From Bacteroidales bacterium (GTDB lineage: Bacteria; Bacteroidota; Bacteroidia; Bacteroidales; Muribaculaceae), in assembly GCA_020860515.1 (NCBI GenBank), contig JAJBUG010000053.1:1-64000 (forward strand): a stretch of 64,000 nt of DNA. The letters run 5' to 3'. Each line of letters starts with the position of its first letter. The first letter of the stretch is position 1. The translations under genes were made by a program, and so were the position numbers. This document shows positions 22,898-30,916 of this stretch, piece after piece. Below the pieces are notes generated by a model. That model did no database searches and had not been told where the DNA came from. It saw only the letters and a program-made list of their open reading frames with translations.

Positions 22898-25009
22898 TTA
22901 CGGTTTTAGTGAATGTTTTTCTTCTTGGTCTTGATCTTCCTCTTGATCAAGGTCTTCCTCCTCTTGCTGTTCTTCTTGTTTATCCTTTTCTTCTTTTTCC
23001 TCCGTCTTTTCCTCATCTGATATCTCTTTATCAATGCTTGGCTCTTCTTTGGTTTGTTGTGTTACATCGGAAGATTGTTTCACTGATTCAGTTTTCTCTG
23101 ATTTTTGTTCTACAGTTATGCCATGAGCTAAGTTGTATTCATATTTGAGGCAGTCGTTCCAATCCTTGCAATGAGGGTAATCAGGAGGAAACTCACGCAC
23201 CACATTGGCTGCTCGTGGGTCGATTTGAAGCTTTGCCATCATTTCATGGAAAGTATCTTTATCGAAGTCAATAGTAGCCTTGCGAGTGGCCATAACATCA
23301 TTTTGAGCCACATTGAGAGATTCCATCACAAAGTTCACGCCAAAGCACTTGCCGGCATGGTCAGAATCAAATCCAATAACATGCAGGGCATTGGGGGCAG
23401 CTTCGCGCATATTAACTACATGATTGCGAGTAAGCACACCATTTGTAGCGACATACACAGCTGCATCAAGGCTTCTAAGCTTAGAATCCTGAGCAGAGAT
23501 TTGGCCATTCAAAGATTGCAGTTCAACTTTTGAGTTTTCAATCATAGGCTTGAGATAGTCCATCACGCCTGATTCGTACATGTTTTCCAGTTTGGCTACT
23601 TTCTTTTCAATCTCAGTCTTTTGTAGCGTCAATTGCTCTTTGGTTCTTTCAAGCCGTTCTTTATGCATTTGGTAATAGCTAAGGCAGTCCATGCCAGCCT
23701 CAGTCCATACTACAATTTTCGCTTCCTTGATTACGTCCTCCAATCGCTTGCCATTTTTGTAAGACGGTGAGCCAATCCAAAGCCCATTCTTCGACGATCC
23801 AGCTGCTGCACGTTTGTAAGGATATTTTTCGGTGCCACGCAGGTCAAAGCCAACAAGACGAATCTCTTGTTGGGATGGGTGGAGTATCTGAAACGCCAAT
23901 CTCTCTATGCCTCTGCCTTGACCGCCTAATTTATGGCCACGCACAAGCATCAGGCTATTAGCAAAGGCAGTTTGAGTATCCATACTGATTCTGCGATGAG
24001 CAAGAAATGGCTGGAACCGAGCTACCGACATAGGATCATAAGGATTGAGAGTATGCTTTTCATAATCCGATGGGTTGAACTCGATCTGTGGCTTGTTGGC
24101 ATATTCCGACAGTTCGCGCTGCTCTTTAAAACCAGGGCGCAACCCCTCGGGCATATTCAGGATATGGGAACACACCTTGTTTACAAGAATTGGTACAAAT
24201 TCACGCTGTGATTTGCTGGCACTCATTGCATCACTGTATTCTCGGAAGAGATGAGAATGCTTTTCAATGAAGTCATAAACTGATAATGATTTGTTATCAG
24301 TGCCTTCGTAAGCTACATTTTTAAAGTTGTTAACTCTAACAGTTGTACCAGGCAATTTTCTTCCTGTTGAATCCAACTGATAAAATTCAGCCCATTTGCC
24401 CTTCTTTTGTTTGTCAATTGCATATCCAGCATAAGCCAAAAGAGTAGGAAAAAGGACAGCTCTGTTGAACTCCTTAAAACTCATTTGTGCTCTATATGCC
24501 TCTTTAACTTTAGGTATAGAAACTGGCTTTACGGTCTTATCCTTAAGTTTATCCACCTTCTGTTTGGTAAGTTTCTTTTCTTTTTTACTCGTGAAAGGAT
24601 TTTGCACCAAGGTTTTCAAGCCTGGCGATTTAGGAGAAAAGGGATGAAGCCATACTGGCATCCAATATTTCTTCTTGCATTGCTGGTATAGGTCATTAAT
24701 AATGCTGTCCTCTCCAGTAGTGAATAAGCGTGCGCTATCCACACCATCTGCCAGCTTGGAATTGAAAGAATGAAGATATGCAGGATCCTTGTCGGTCATA
24801 GTCTCTACTTGGCACTGATACCCATTGACACGCGCATATTCTCTTACATATTGGTCAATCTGAGCATTGTCAGGCGTTTCGCGTGTAACCAACACGACCT
24901 CAAAGCCCAAATATTTAGGATCTTCAAGCTCCTTATCCAGCACTTTCTCTAAAGGCTGAGGATCGTCAAAGGCACTGCTTCCTGTTACCAATAACTTTTT
25001 CTGTTCCAT
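22898..25009 (-). CDS. SLOG-like plus Toprim (primase-like) polyvalent protein
   Basis: The 703-residue protein begins KLLVTGSSAFDDPQPLEKVL, a YspA/SLOG-like nucleotide-binding fold (about 5-130). A basic linker follows, then a DnaG/DUF3991-like part (LLAYAGYAIDKQKKGKWAEF). A Toprim domain comes next: VVWTEAGMDCLSYYQMH (Glu near 436), VIGFDSDHAGK (acidic pair near 547) and CKDWNDCLKYEY near 614. A coiled-coil insert of about 70 residues splits the Toprim domain after the first helix. The C-terminus is a highly acidic tail ending KHSLKP. It is probably a primase-like or DNA-processing protein acting on transferred single strands in the recipient. Confidence 0.8.
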   Translation of the reverse strand: MEQKKLLVTGSSAFDDPQPLEKVLDKELEDPKYLGFEVVLVTRETPDNAQIDQYVREYARVNGYQCQVETMTDKDPAYLHSFNSKLADGVDSARLFTTGEDSIINDLYQQCKKKYWMPVWLHPFSPKSPGLKTLVQNPFTSKKEKKLTKQKVDKLKDKTVKPVSIPKVKEAYRAQMSFKEFNRAVLFPTLLAYAGYAIDKQKKGKWAEFYQLDSTGRKLPGTTVRVNNFKNVAYEGTDNKSLSVYDFIEKHSHLFREYSDAMSASKSQREFVPILVNKVCSHILNMPEGLRPGFKEQRELSEYANKPQIEFNPSDYEKHTLNPYDPMSVARFQPFLAHRRISMDTQTAFANSLMLVRGHKLGGQGRGIERLAFQILHPSQQEIRLVGFDLRGTEKYPYKRAAAGSSKNGLWIGSPSYKNGKRLEDVIKEAKIVVWTEAGMDCLSYYQMHKERLERTKEQLTLQKTEIEKKVAKLENMYESGVMDYLKPMIENSKVELQSLNGQISAQDSKLRSLDAAVYVATNGVLTRNHVVNMREAAPNALHVIGFDSDHAGKCFGVNFVMESLNVAQNDVMATRKATIDFDKDTFHEMMAKLQIDPRAANVVREFPPDYPHCKDWNDCLKYEYNLAHGITVEQKSEKTESVKQSSDVTQQTKEEPSIDKEISDEEKTEEKEEKDKQEEQQEEEDLDQEEDQDQEEKHSLKP

Positions 25010-25043
25010 AATATGAAGAATTTGTTAGAGAATATGTTGACTG

Positions 25044-27395
25044 CTACCAGTGTACTCCACGGTTTATCTCTTGCTGTGCCTCCCATGCTCTCATTTGAGC
25101 ATCAAATGCCGACTGCGCTGTTGTGGCTGGCCCAACCAAAATGCCTGGTGCGCGTTCTGGTGGAGGTGGACCTGGCGTATGCAGAGCCATATCCACGCCA
25201 GCTACGATGGCTGTGCCAGTAAGCACTACTCCAAAAACTTTGCTAAGAAGGCTTCGCTTATTGATGTCTTCAAGATTCACTATGTCGCTTGCCTTTGATA
25301 TTCTTTCAAGGCATTTCATTGTGTCGCCTCCATTCTTTACGATGGCCTCATAATCTTTCTTAGAGATTTCTTCCTGATATTGCTGGCCATTGATTTGAAT
25401 GGTCAGCATGTATTTGCCATTCGTAGGTGCAGGACCGATTGTGATTTGGTCAACTTGCACTTCCACTCGCTTGTTGTTTTCATCACGGCCATACCAAGAT
25501 TTCTGATCTGTATAGAAATATATTTCCTGACCGTCAATTTTGAAAGTGCGATTTTCTGACTTTTCGGGTGCAGCGTATTGCTTGGCACTATCCTTAATGT
25601 CAATTTCTTTCAGTTTGTCAGATGCCATCTTCAAACGAGTGGCATCGTCAACTCGCATCCATTTTTGATAGTCGTTTTCACTGATTTCTTTAGCTACTTC
25701 TATTCCATCTATTTCAGCAGTGAGCACATGCACGTTGTAGATGTTTTTATGAGCGCCAATGGTGCCGACCTCTACTTCTCTGCCATTCTTGCCTTCGCGG
25801 TACCATCCTTTGCCTTCCATCAGCACGGTTATATCTGAGCCGTTAATGATGCCGTTGGCTCTAATTGCAGCATCATTGGCGTTATCTGCTAAGGTTATGC
25901 CTTGTTTGGCACGTGGCTTTATTACCAAGTCTTTTGAACGGTCAATTGCATATTGCATCCTGGCACGATCGTCGCGGCGTTCAAACTCTTGGGCTTGCTC
26001 AGATGTTAGCTCGTAATTATGTTTTTCAGCATTAATGTAGAATGAAATGGTAGAGGCTTCTGCATCGTATTTGAGACCATTGAATGAAACTTCACGTCCA
26101 TTCTTGCCTTTATAGTAAACTCCGCATTCTGGGAACAAGTCAGATACTCCTGAATCAGGGAGCCGATAGTATTGTGGTGCCTCTGTTGCTATCTGCAAAC
26201 CTTTAGGGGAAAGGGCTTGCGCATACTGGTTTTGCCACTGTGCATATTGCGTTGCCTGCTCAGTGGCTTTTATCTCAGCGTTGGCAGTGGTGGCTTTGAA
26301 CTCTTCGATTTCTTTGACGAAAGCCTCAGTTGGCTGGGAAGAATATCGTATTTCTGTGTTTAGAAAATCAATAGTGATCGGTTCTTTGAAATCTGGTGCG
26401 ATTAATTTATTTATGAGATCTAAGCGTTGCTTGACTGATGGAGATTTCTCGCCATCTGCCATTAGCAGGTTGTATTCCTCATTTGTCAGTTGATAGCTTC
26501 TGTCAATCTTGACAGCAGAAGATTGGATAACCAGTTTTTGGTGGTCAGCATCAATGATTATGCCATGGCTCTCTAAGATTTCAGCCCATTGATTGCTTGA
26601 AAATGCCAGGGTGCGGTCATTCTCAGTTTTTATGCGATCGCTAAACCTGATTGGTTTTTCATCTGACCATTGGTAAGGCGATTTGTATTCATCAGTAAGG
26701 CGTATGCCAGTTCTGTTATTTCCACTGCCAAGGTCAGTGCCATTGAGCCCACTATTATTGTAACCATTTTGGAAGCCATAAGTGTTATTGTTATCCATCC
26801 CATTGTTGCGTGGGTTGATGCCATAGCTTCCGCTGGCCAATTCGCCAGGTTTGCGTACTCCACCCTCTCGCTCTGGCACCCATCCATAAGCATAAGCCAT
26901 TTGGTTGACATCACGATAATAAAGTTCACCATCAATGCGATTGAGGTTGAATCCCGAATTAGGATAAACAAAATTCACAAACGGACGCGAAGGTATATAA
27001 TGCCGATGATTGCAGCCGCATATATGAGGCTCGTAATAGCCAGTTTGACCCATTGTGACCACTCGCCCGAATTTGTCAGGTGCGTTGGTCAATCCCATAA
27101 AGGTTTTGAAATCGTAATCGTTCCCAGCTATGTCTTTAAGGCAGTTGTAGGCCTGCTTCTGCTTGTAGTCCATTGCCTGAGTGGGAGCGGTAAGGGTGCT
27201 GCGTTGTTGGTTGGTTATAGGATAATTTGTAGCTTTTGCAAGTTGGCCATTGTTATATAGTTCCACATAAAGGCGATAAGAGCCATTCTGGTTTCTTTCG
27301 ATGTGAGCAGCCATGCCATTCTTTGCCAGCAATTCAATGAATGCTGGCGACATCACTGTATAATTGGGGTCATAATGTGGCTTGTTTTGGCGCAT
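25044..27395 (-). CDS. Large repeat protein with C-terminal membrane anchor
   Basis: The 783-residue protein begins MRQNKPHYDPNYTVMSPAFI. About 100-150 lies a cysteine/histidine group (HICGCNHRHYIPSR) that may bind metal. An Asn/Gly-rich linker follows (about 195-235). From about residue 420 there are three related units of about 90 residues, each with a W/V-Y-...-NG(R/K) start: CGVYYKGKNGREVSF, KGWYREGKNGREVEV and KSWYGRDENNKRVEV. Each ends in a helix such as EISENDYQKWMRVDD or EISKKDYEAIVKNGG. Near the end VVLTGTAIVAGVDMAL is a likely transmembrane helix, then a proline-rich stretch and the tail NRGVHW. The start is preceded by a near copy of the shared leader. Function is unknown. Confidence 0.7.
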   Translation of the reverse strand: MRQNKPHYDPNYTVMSPAFIELLAKNGMAAHIERNQNGSYRLYVELYNNGQLAKATNYPITNQQRSTLTAPTQAMDYKQKQAYNCLKDIAGNDYDFKTFMGLTNAPDKFGRVVTMGQTGYYEPHICGCNHRHYIPSRPFVNFVYPNSGFNLNRIDGELYYRDVNQMAYAYGWVPEREGGVRKPGELASGSYGINPRNNGMDNNNTYGFQNGYNNSGLNGTDLGSGNNRTGIRLTDEYKSPYQWSDEKPIRFSDRIKTENDRTLAFSSNQWAEILESHGIIIDADHQKLVIQSSAVKIDRSYQLTNEEYNLLMADGEKSPSVKQRLDLINKLIAPDFKEPITIDFLNTEIRYSSQPTEAFVKEIEEFKATTANAEIKATEQATQYAQWQNQYAQALSPKGLQIATEAPQYYRLPDSGVSDLFPECGVYYKGKNGREVSFNGLKYDAEASTISFYINAEKHNYELTSEQAQEFERRDDRARMQYAIDRSKDLVIKPRAKQGITLADNANDAAIRANGIINGSDITVLMEGKGWYREGKNGREVEVGTIGAHKNIYNVHVLTAEIDGIEVAKEISENDYQKWMRVDDATRLKMASDKLKEIDIKDSAKQYAAPEKSENRTFKIDGQEIYFYTDQKSWYGRDENNKRVEVQVDQITIGPAPTNGKYMLTIQINGQQYQEEISKKDYEAIVKNGGDTMKCLERISKASDIVNLEDINKRSLLSKVFGVVLTGTAIVAGVDMALHTPGPPPPERAPGILVGPATTAQSAFDAQMRAWEAQQEINRGVHW

Positions 27396-27421
27396 AATCG
27401 CTTGAATTTTGGCTTTAGAAT

Positions 27422-27469
27422 TTATTTATGAAGACCGCTTGAAGGTTGCAATTCTTCGACTTCATCCAT
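27422..27469 (-). CDS. 15-codon frame encoding only the shared C-terminal tag
   Basis: Between two operon genes a tiny frame reads MDEVEELQPSSGLHK and stops. The last six residues match the shared tag (compare SSGLRM, SNGLHR, SEGLHR). It may be the tail of a deleted gene or a real micropeptide. Only three sense codons precede its ATG after an in-frame stop. Confidence 0.5.
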   Translation of the reverse strand: MDEVEELQPSSGLHK

Positions 27470-27498
27470 TTCTGGTTTAGTTTAAGAATTTTTACTTA

Positions 27499-28440
27499 TT
27501 ACATATGTACAGAACATCCATAATCTTCATCAAGCTCTGGATGATCGAAAATTAGCATTTCCTTTATTTCTTCAAGGGCTGTTGTTAAATTCTTGAAGGA
27601 ATGCATAGAAAAGTGTTTGTCAATAATTTCGGAATTATTAATAATTCCTGATACATGGATTGATTCTTTTCCAAATTGAGAATCATACTCGCAATTGAGG
27701 AAGTCTTCTTCTGAATTATCGAATGAAATTCCTGGAGTATTAGCCTCACAATAATCGTTCCAATCCTTTTGAAACTTTATGCGTGGAGCGATGTAGTCAT
27801 TATATACAGATTCTTTTATCTGATTAAGATTATCTTCTAAAGAAAGGTTATAATCTATTGAATAGAATTGGGAAATCATTAAGCTTCCTCCTTTTCCTAA
27901 TTCATCATCAGATTTATTAAGTTCACCAGCCACACCTATGCAATATTCCTCTTCCCATATTTCGGGCGGTAAGAGTTCCCACTCAAGAGAGCCTTTAAGC
28001 TTTCCTATTTGGAGAATTCTATCTTCTTGAGCAGGATAATTTTTATGAAAATACTTAAGAAAATCCAACTTTTTTGTCAGCAATCCATTTTTGTAGGAAG
28101 AGATATAATTAGAAAGCAATTCATACTCCTTCATTTTTAAGTTATGGATTTTTTCTCCATTATTTGGTACTATAGGATACCCTTGTACATCTACTTCGTA
28201 ATCAGAAACGTTAATTTCAGCCTCGTATAGTATCTGAATATTAATTTCTATTCCTTTTATATTATCGTGATATATTTGAGGAAGAGAATCCCATTCTCCT
28301 GTTTTTACATATTCTTCCCCCAATGCATTTGAGATGTCATTGTATGACCATCCCTTAGTATTGAGATACTTCAAAACATCATTTAAAGACCAATTGTATT
28401 TGATTTCTTCTTTGATGTTAATATTCTGCTCTTTTTCCAT
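27499..28440 (-). CDS. Accessory protein with module A and VHM tag
   Basis: The 313-residue acidic, soluble protein begins MEKEQNINIKEEIKYNWSLN. It contains two module-like stretches. One is around SIDYNLSLEDNLNQIKESVY followed by FQKDWNDYCEANTPG. The other near the end has IIDKHFSMHSFKNLTTALEE and FDHPELDEDYGCSVHM. The HPEL and terminal HM match other tagged proteins of the element. Base composition looks more AT-rich than neighbouring genes. It is the first gene of the long minus-strand operon, directly behind the repeat at 28441-28600, and has the CTGAATTTTGGTT form (28447-28459, plus strand) of the shared leader. Function is unknown. Confidence 0.7.
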   Translation of the reverse strand: MEKEQNINIKEEIKYNWSLNDVLKYLNTKGWSYNDISNALGEEYVKTGEWDSLPQIYHDNIKGIEINIQILYEAEINVSDYEVDVQGYPIVPNNGEKIHNLKMKEYELLSNYISSYKNGLLTKKLDFLKYFHKNYPAQEDRILQIGKLKGSLEWELLPPEIWEEEYCIGVAGELNKSDDELGKGGSLMISQFYSIDYNLSLEDNLNQIKESVYNDYIAPRIKFQKDWNDYCEANTPGISFDNSEEDFLNCEYDSQFGKESIHVSGIINNSEIIDKHFSMHSFKNLTTALEEIKEMLIFDHPELDEDYGCSVHM

Positions 28441-28600
28441 AATGGTCTGAATTTTGGTTTGGTGCCTCTAAGTTACAAACTTTAAGGCAGATACCATTGA
28501 ATCACTATCATAATTTTACAAATTTATCCTCATTTTTTCACATTTTCACTGATTGATTTTTCATAACTGAACCTTTCACCCGCTTCGTTGCACGGATGCC
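28441..28600. repeat. Operon-head repeat, copy A
   Basis: About 155 bp are nearly identical to 35171-35332, including GGTGCCTCTAAGTTACAAAC, AAGGCAGATACCATTGAATC and TTTTTCATAACTGAACCTTT. It heads the long minus-strand operon and separates it from the plus-strand gene at 28719. The inner block 28551-28600 is the diverged third copy of the element conserved at 62250-62300. Confidence 0.9.
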
Positions 28601-28656
28601 AAATAGGGAATGAAAAAGTACTTTGCAATAATTAACTTAAAAATTAGCTCATAAAA

Positions 28657-28687
28657 TTGGTAATTTGCTAAATTATGCTTAACTTTG
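28657..28687 (+). promoter_or_regulatory. Bacteroidetes promoter for the 28719 gene
   Basis: TTG (28657-28659), 20 bp, then TAACTTTG (28680-28687). The ATG at 28719 follows by 31 bp. Confidence 0.75.
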
Positions 28688-28718
28688 TGTACTAATACAT
28701 AACCGCACACATTTGACT

Positions 28719-30650
28719 ATGGACTTTGTAATTGAAAAGCGTGATTTCCTGCCTGGAATCCTTGAAAAAGTGAGGAAAGCCAACAGGAGTAATAAGAATC
28801 TGAAAGATGCCTACATCATTTTTCGGACGGCATTATTGTTGGAAGAATGTGAGCTCTCGGCTTACTTCTTCTTGCAGTTCTTATACTACATGGCTAATAA
28901 GCCAGGGGGTTCAGAAGCGATCAAGAATATTGATGGTGTTTTCAAGAAAATGAATAGTAACCATTTCTCGTTGCCCGAGGAATGGGAATTATGGAGCAAA
29001 GCAAAGGTCTTTGCAATTGAAAGTTCATTAGAGGATGTGTTATCATATTATGAGGCTATTACTCCTGATGACCTAAAGTGCATTAGAGTTAGGCAATACA
29101 CTTGGGAGGGTGCCCAAATGACCATAAATAACCATCAGGAAAGAAGTGAACTGCTCAATGAGTTTCAAAACTTCATACAAGATATTTGTAAACGCCAAAA
29201 AGAACACAAAGTAAAAAGTTGGTTGCTCACTAATGACACCCTGTGCGATATTGAAGTTGACAGCTTTGGCTCATTCTATGCCGTATTGCCTGATGACCTC
29301 CGAATCAAATTGACATTATCTGAGCCTCAACAACTCCTTTACTGGTATTTTCTAAAGGTTGACAAAGTAGAACGACTTAGTTTGTTGACCAATGCAATTG
29401 ATAAATTTCCTTATCCTGATTTTTGGCAAAAGAATCCACGCTTAATGGATAATCATGGATTTATGCAGTCTTTCTTCAGAAAGAAGAATACTACGGCAGA
29501 AACCGTTAATGCTACGATTGAACGCCTGAGTGTGGTAAAACATGAGATTGAAAATCTTGTGTTGTCGCCAATATTCGGTGAGATTGGTTGCAAAAATTAC
29601 AAAATATCAGGAGAGAAAGGTTCTGCACAAAGAATCCTCTTGCCTAAGAAACATATAACCTTGGAAGGTATAAGAGGTACGATATCAAATAAGGTGAGTG
29701 AAGGAGACTTAGACTTCTACTATGAGGATGGCGTGTTTGAACTTCGCCATAGGGATGCAGTTCTGCTGGATCATTTGCATGAAATCATTGATGAATGGAA
29801 TGAGCAAGTTTGCATGCCAAAAGATTGGGGCGAGATTGATGAATTCCAAGTCGAAGTGCGAACTAAAGAATTGTTGTTTCGTTATCGTGATGTGGCTACT
29901 CAGTATCTCATTTTCTGCAAGAAGAACCGACTGGCTAATAATATTGAAAGTGCTACAGCTTATCTTGAATCTGAAAGAATGGACGAGGAAGATAGCATGA
30001 ACAAATCATTTCAACTCTTAGATGAAATAAGAGAAGAAAAAATCAAGGATGATACTCAATATTTTATTGATCAAGATTATTATCTTGATTGGGTAACAAA
30101 GCTAATGCTATCCGGTATCGACCTTAAGGAAATAAGTGGGGCTACCTGCTTGTTTAATGAGGATAGTTGGCTTGTAGTAAACGATGATTATTCAATTGAG
30201 GTATTTGATGCCAATAATCGAGGCGCAAGTGTCGATCTTGATTCTGATGAATTGGCTATTTACCTTATGTGTTTGTTGTTATCTCAAAACAATTGCAGAC
30301 TGGCATTCGAGCAAGAATCGCAACAGATAGCTTGTCTCAGCGATATCTATAATAGTATTCAGAAATTACAAGGTAGGAAGTATCCATTTGAATCAGCTTA
30401 TTCATTGGTTATACCCAATCTCAGTGATAAATCTTCGAAGAAAAAGCCTGTGGATTATAAAAAGAATTTTGGTAATCTACGCCGTCGTATCAACCGTAAG
30501 TTAGATGCTGCACTTACCGATAGAGCAGCATCAAGATTCCATATTGAAAGCGGAAGAAATGGTTGCCGAATTGAAGGTGCCAAGGATTATGTGATCATAA
30601 ATCCCAACCTTGATATGTCATGGGAAAATTGTAAAAGCTGTGGCCTTTGA
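28719..30650 (+). CDS. Large orphan protein with possible C-terminal winged helix
   Basis: The 643-residue soluble protein begins MDFVIEKRDFLPGILEKVRK. I recognise no family. The N-terminal 260 residues look alpha-helical, like a repeat solenoid. The middle has mixed strands (GDLDFYYEDGVFELRHRDAV, about 328-347). The last 80 residues contain KKNFGNLRRRINRKLDAALT and FHIESGRNGCRIEG, which resemble a winged-helix DNA-binding region with its beta wing. It stands alone on the plus strand between two minus-strand operons, with its own promoter and a shared bidirectional terminator. It is divergent from the long operon behind repeat copy A, so an element regulator is one possibility. It ends CKSCGL. 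Confidence 0.65.
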   Translation: MDFVIEKRDFLPGILEKVRKANRSNKNLKDAYIIFRTALLLEECELSAYFFLQFLYYMANKPGGSEAIKNIDGVFKKMNSNHFSLPEEWELWSKAKVFAIESSLEDVLSYYEAITPDDLKCIRVRQYTWEGAQMTINNHQERSELLNEFQNFIQDICKRQKEHKVKSWLLTNDTLCDIEVDSFGSFYAVLPDDLRIKLTLSEPQQLLYWYFLKVDKVERLSLLTNAIDKFPYPDFWQKNPRLMDNHGFMQSFFRKKNTTAETVNATIERLSVVKHEIENLVLSPIFGEIGCKNYKISGEKGSAQRILLPKKHITLEGIRGTISNKVSEGDLDFYYEDGVFELRHRDAVLLDHLHEIIDEWNEQVCMPKDWGEIDEFQVEVRTKELLFRYRDVATQYLIFCKKNRLANNIESATAYLESERMDEEDSMNKSFQLLDEIREEKIKDDTQYFIDQDYYLDWVTKLMLSGIDLKEISGATCLFNEDSWLVVNDDYSIEVFDANNRGASVDLDSDELAIYLMCLLLSQNNCRLAFEQESQQIACLSDIYNSIQKLQGRKYPFESAYSLVIPNLSDKSSKKKPVDYKKNFGNLRRRINRKLDAALTDRAASRFHIESGRNGCRIEGAKDYVIINPNLDMSWENCKSCGL

Positions 30651-30664
30651 TGACCACAGCTTTT
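30633..30664. terminator. Bidirectional terminator between converging genes
   Basis: AAAAGCTGTGG pairs with CCACAGCTTTT (11-bp stem, loop CCTTTGATGA). The stop codon of the plus-strand gene lies in the loop. The A and T runs serve both directions. Confidence 0.8.
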
Positions 30665-30688
30665 GGCTTGTTGGCAATAGAGGAGGCA

Positions 30689-30910
30689 TTAGAAGATATC
30701 CAACGCCATGGCTGTTTCCATTTCCGCATCCTCTTTCTGCATGAAGTCGAAGGCTACGGTTTCATCCATTGGCAATCCGTTTTGACGGCAGAACGACTTG
30801 AAATCCTCCGCTGTTTCTGCGGATGAATTGAGCAAGAATTCTACCAAGGAATATTCTCCATTTTGCTGTTTCTGAACGGCTATATCGTAATCGTAGTTAT
30901 CCATATTCAA
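30689..30910 (-). CDS. Small acidic hypothetical protein, 73 aa
   Basis: The 73-residue protein MNMDNYDYDIAVQKQQNGEY... is acidic and ends METAMALDIF. It has no signal or membrane segment. The pattern of an N-terminal strand, an NGEYSLVEFLLNSS turn and an acidic helical C-terminus suggests a compact alpha/beta fold. It lies 6 bp downstream of the ArdC gene and is the last gene of its operon. An anti-restriction or inhibitor role for such a small acidic partner is conceivable, but nothing specific is visible. Confidence 0.6.
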   Translation of the reverse strand: MNMDNYDYDIAVQKQQNGEYSLVEFLLNSSAETAEDFKSFCRQNGLPMDETVAFDFMQKEDAEMETAMALDIF

Positions 30911-30916
30911 TGATTT

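Noticed and set aside
26670..27260. Plus-strand 196-codon frame
   Set aside because: Antisense to the N-terminal half of the large repeat protein. Hydrophobic composition reflects codon complement only.
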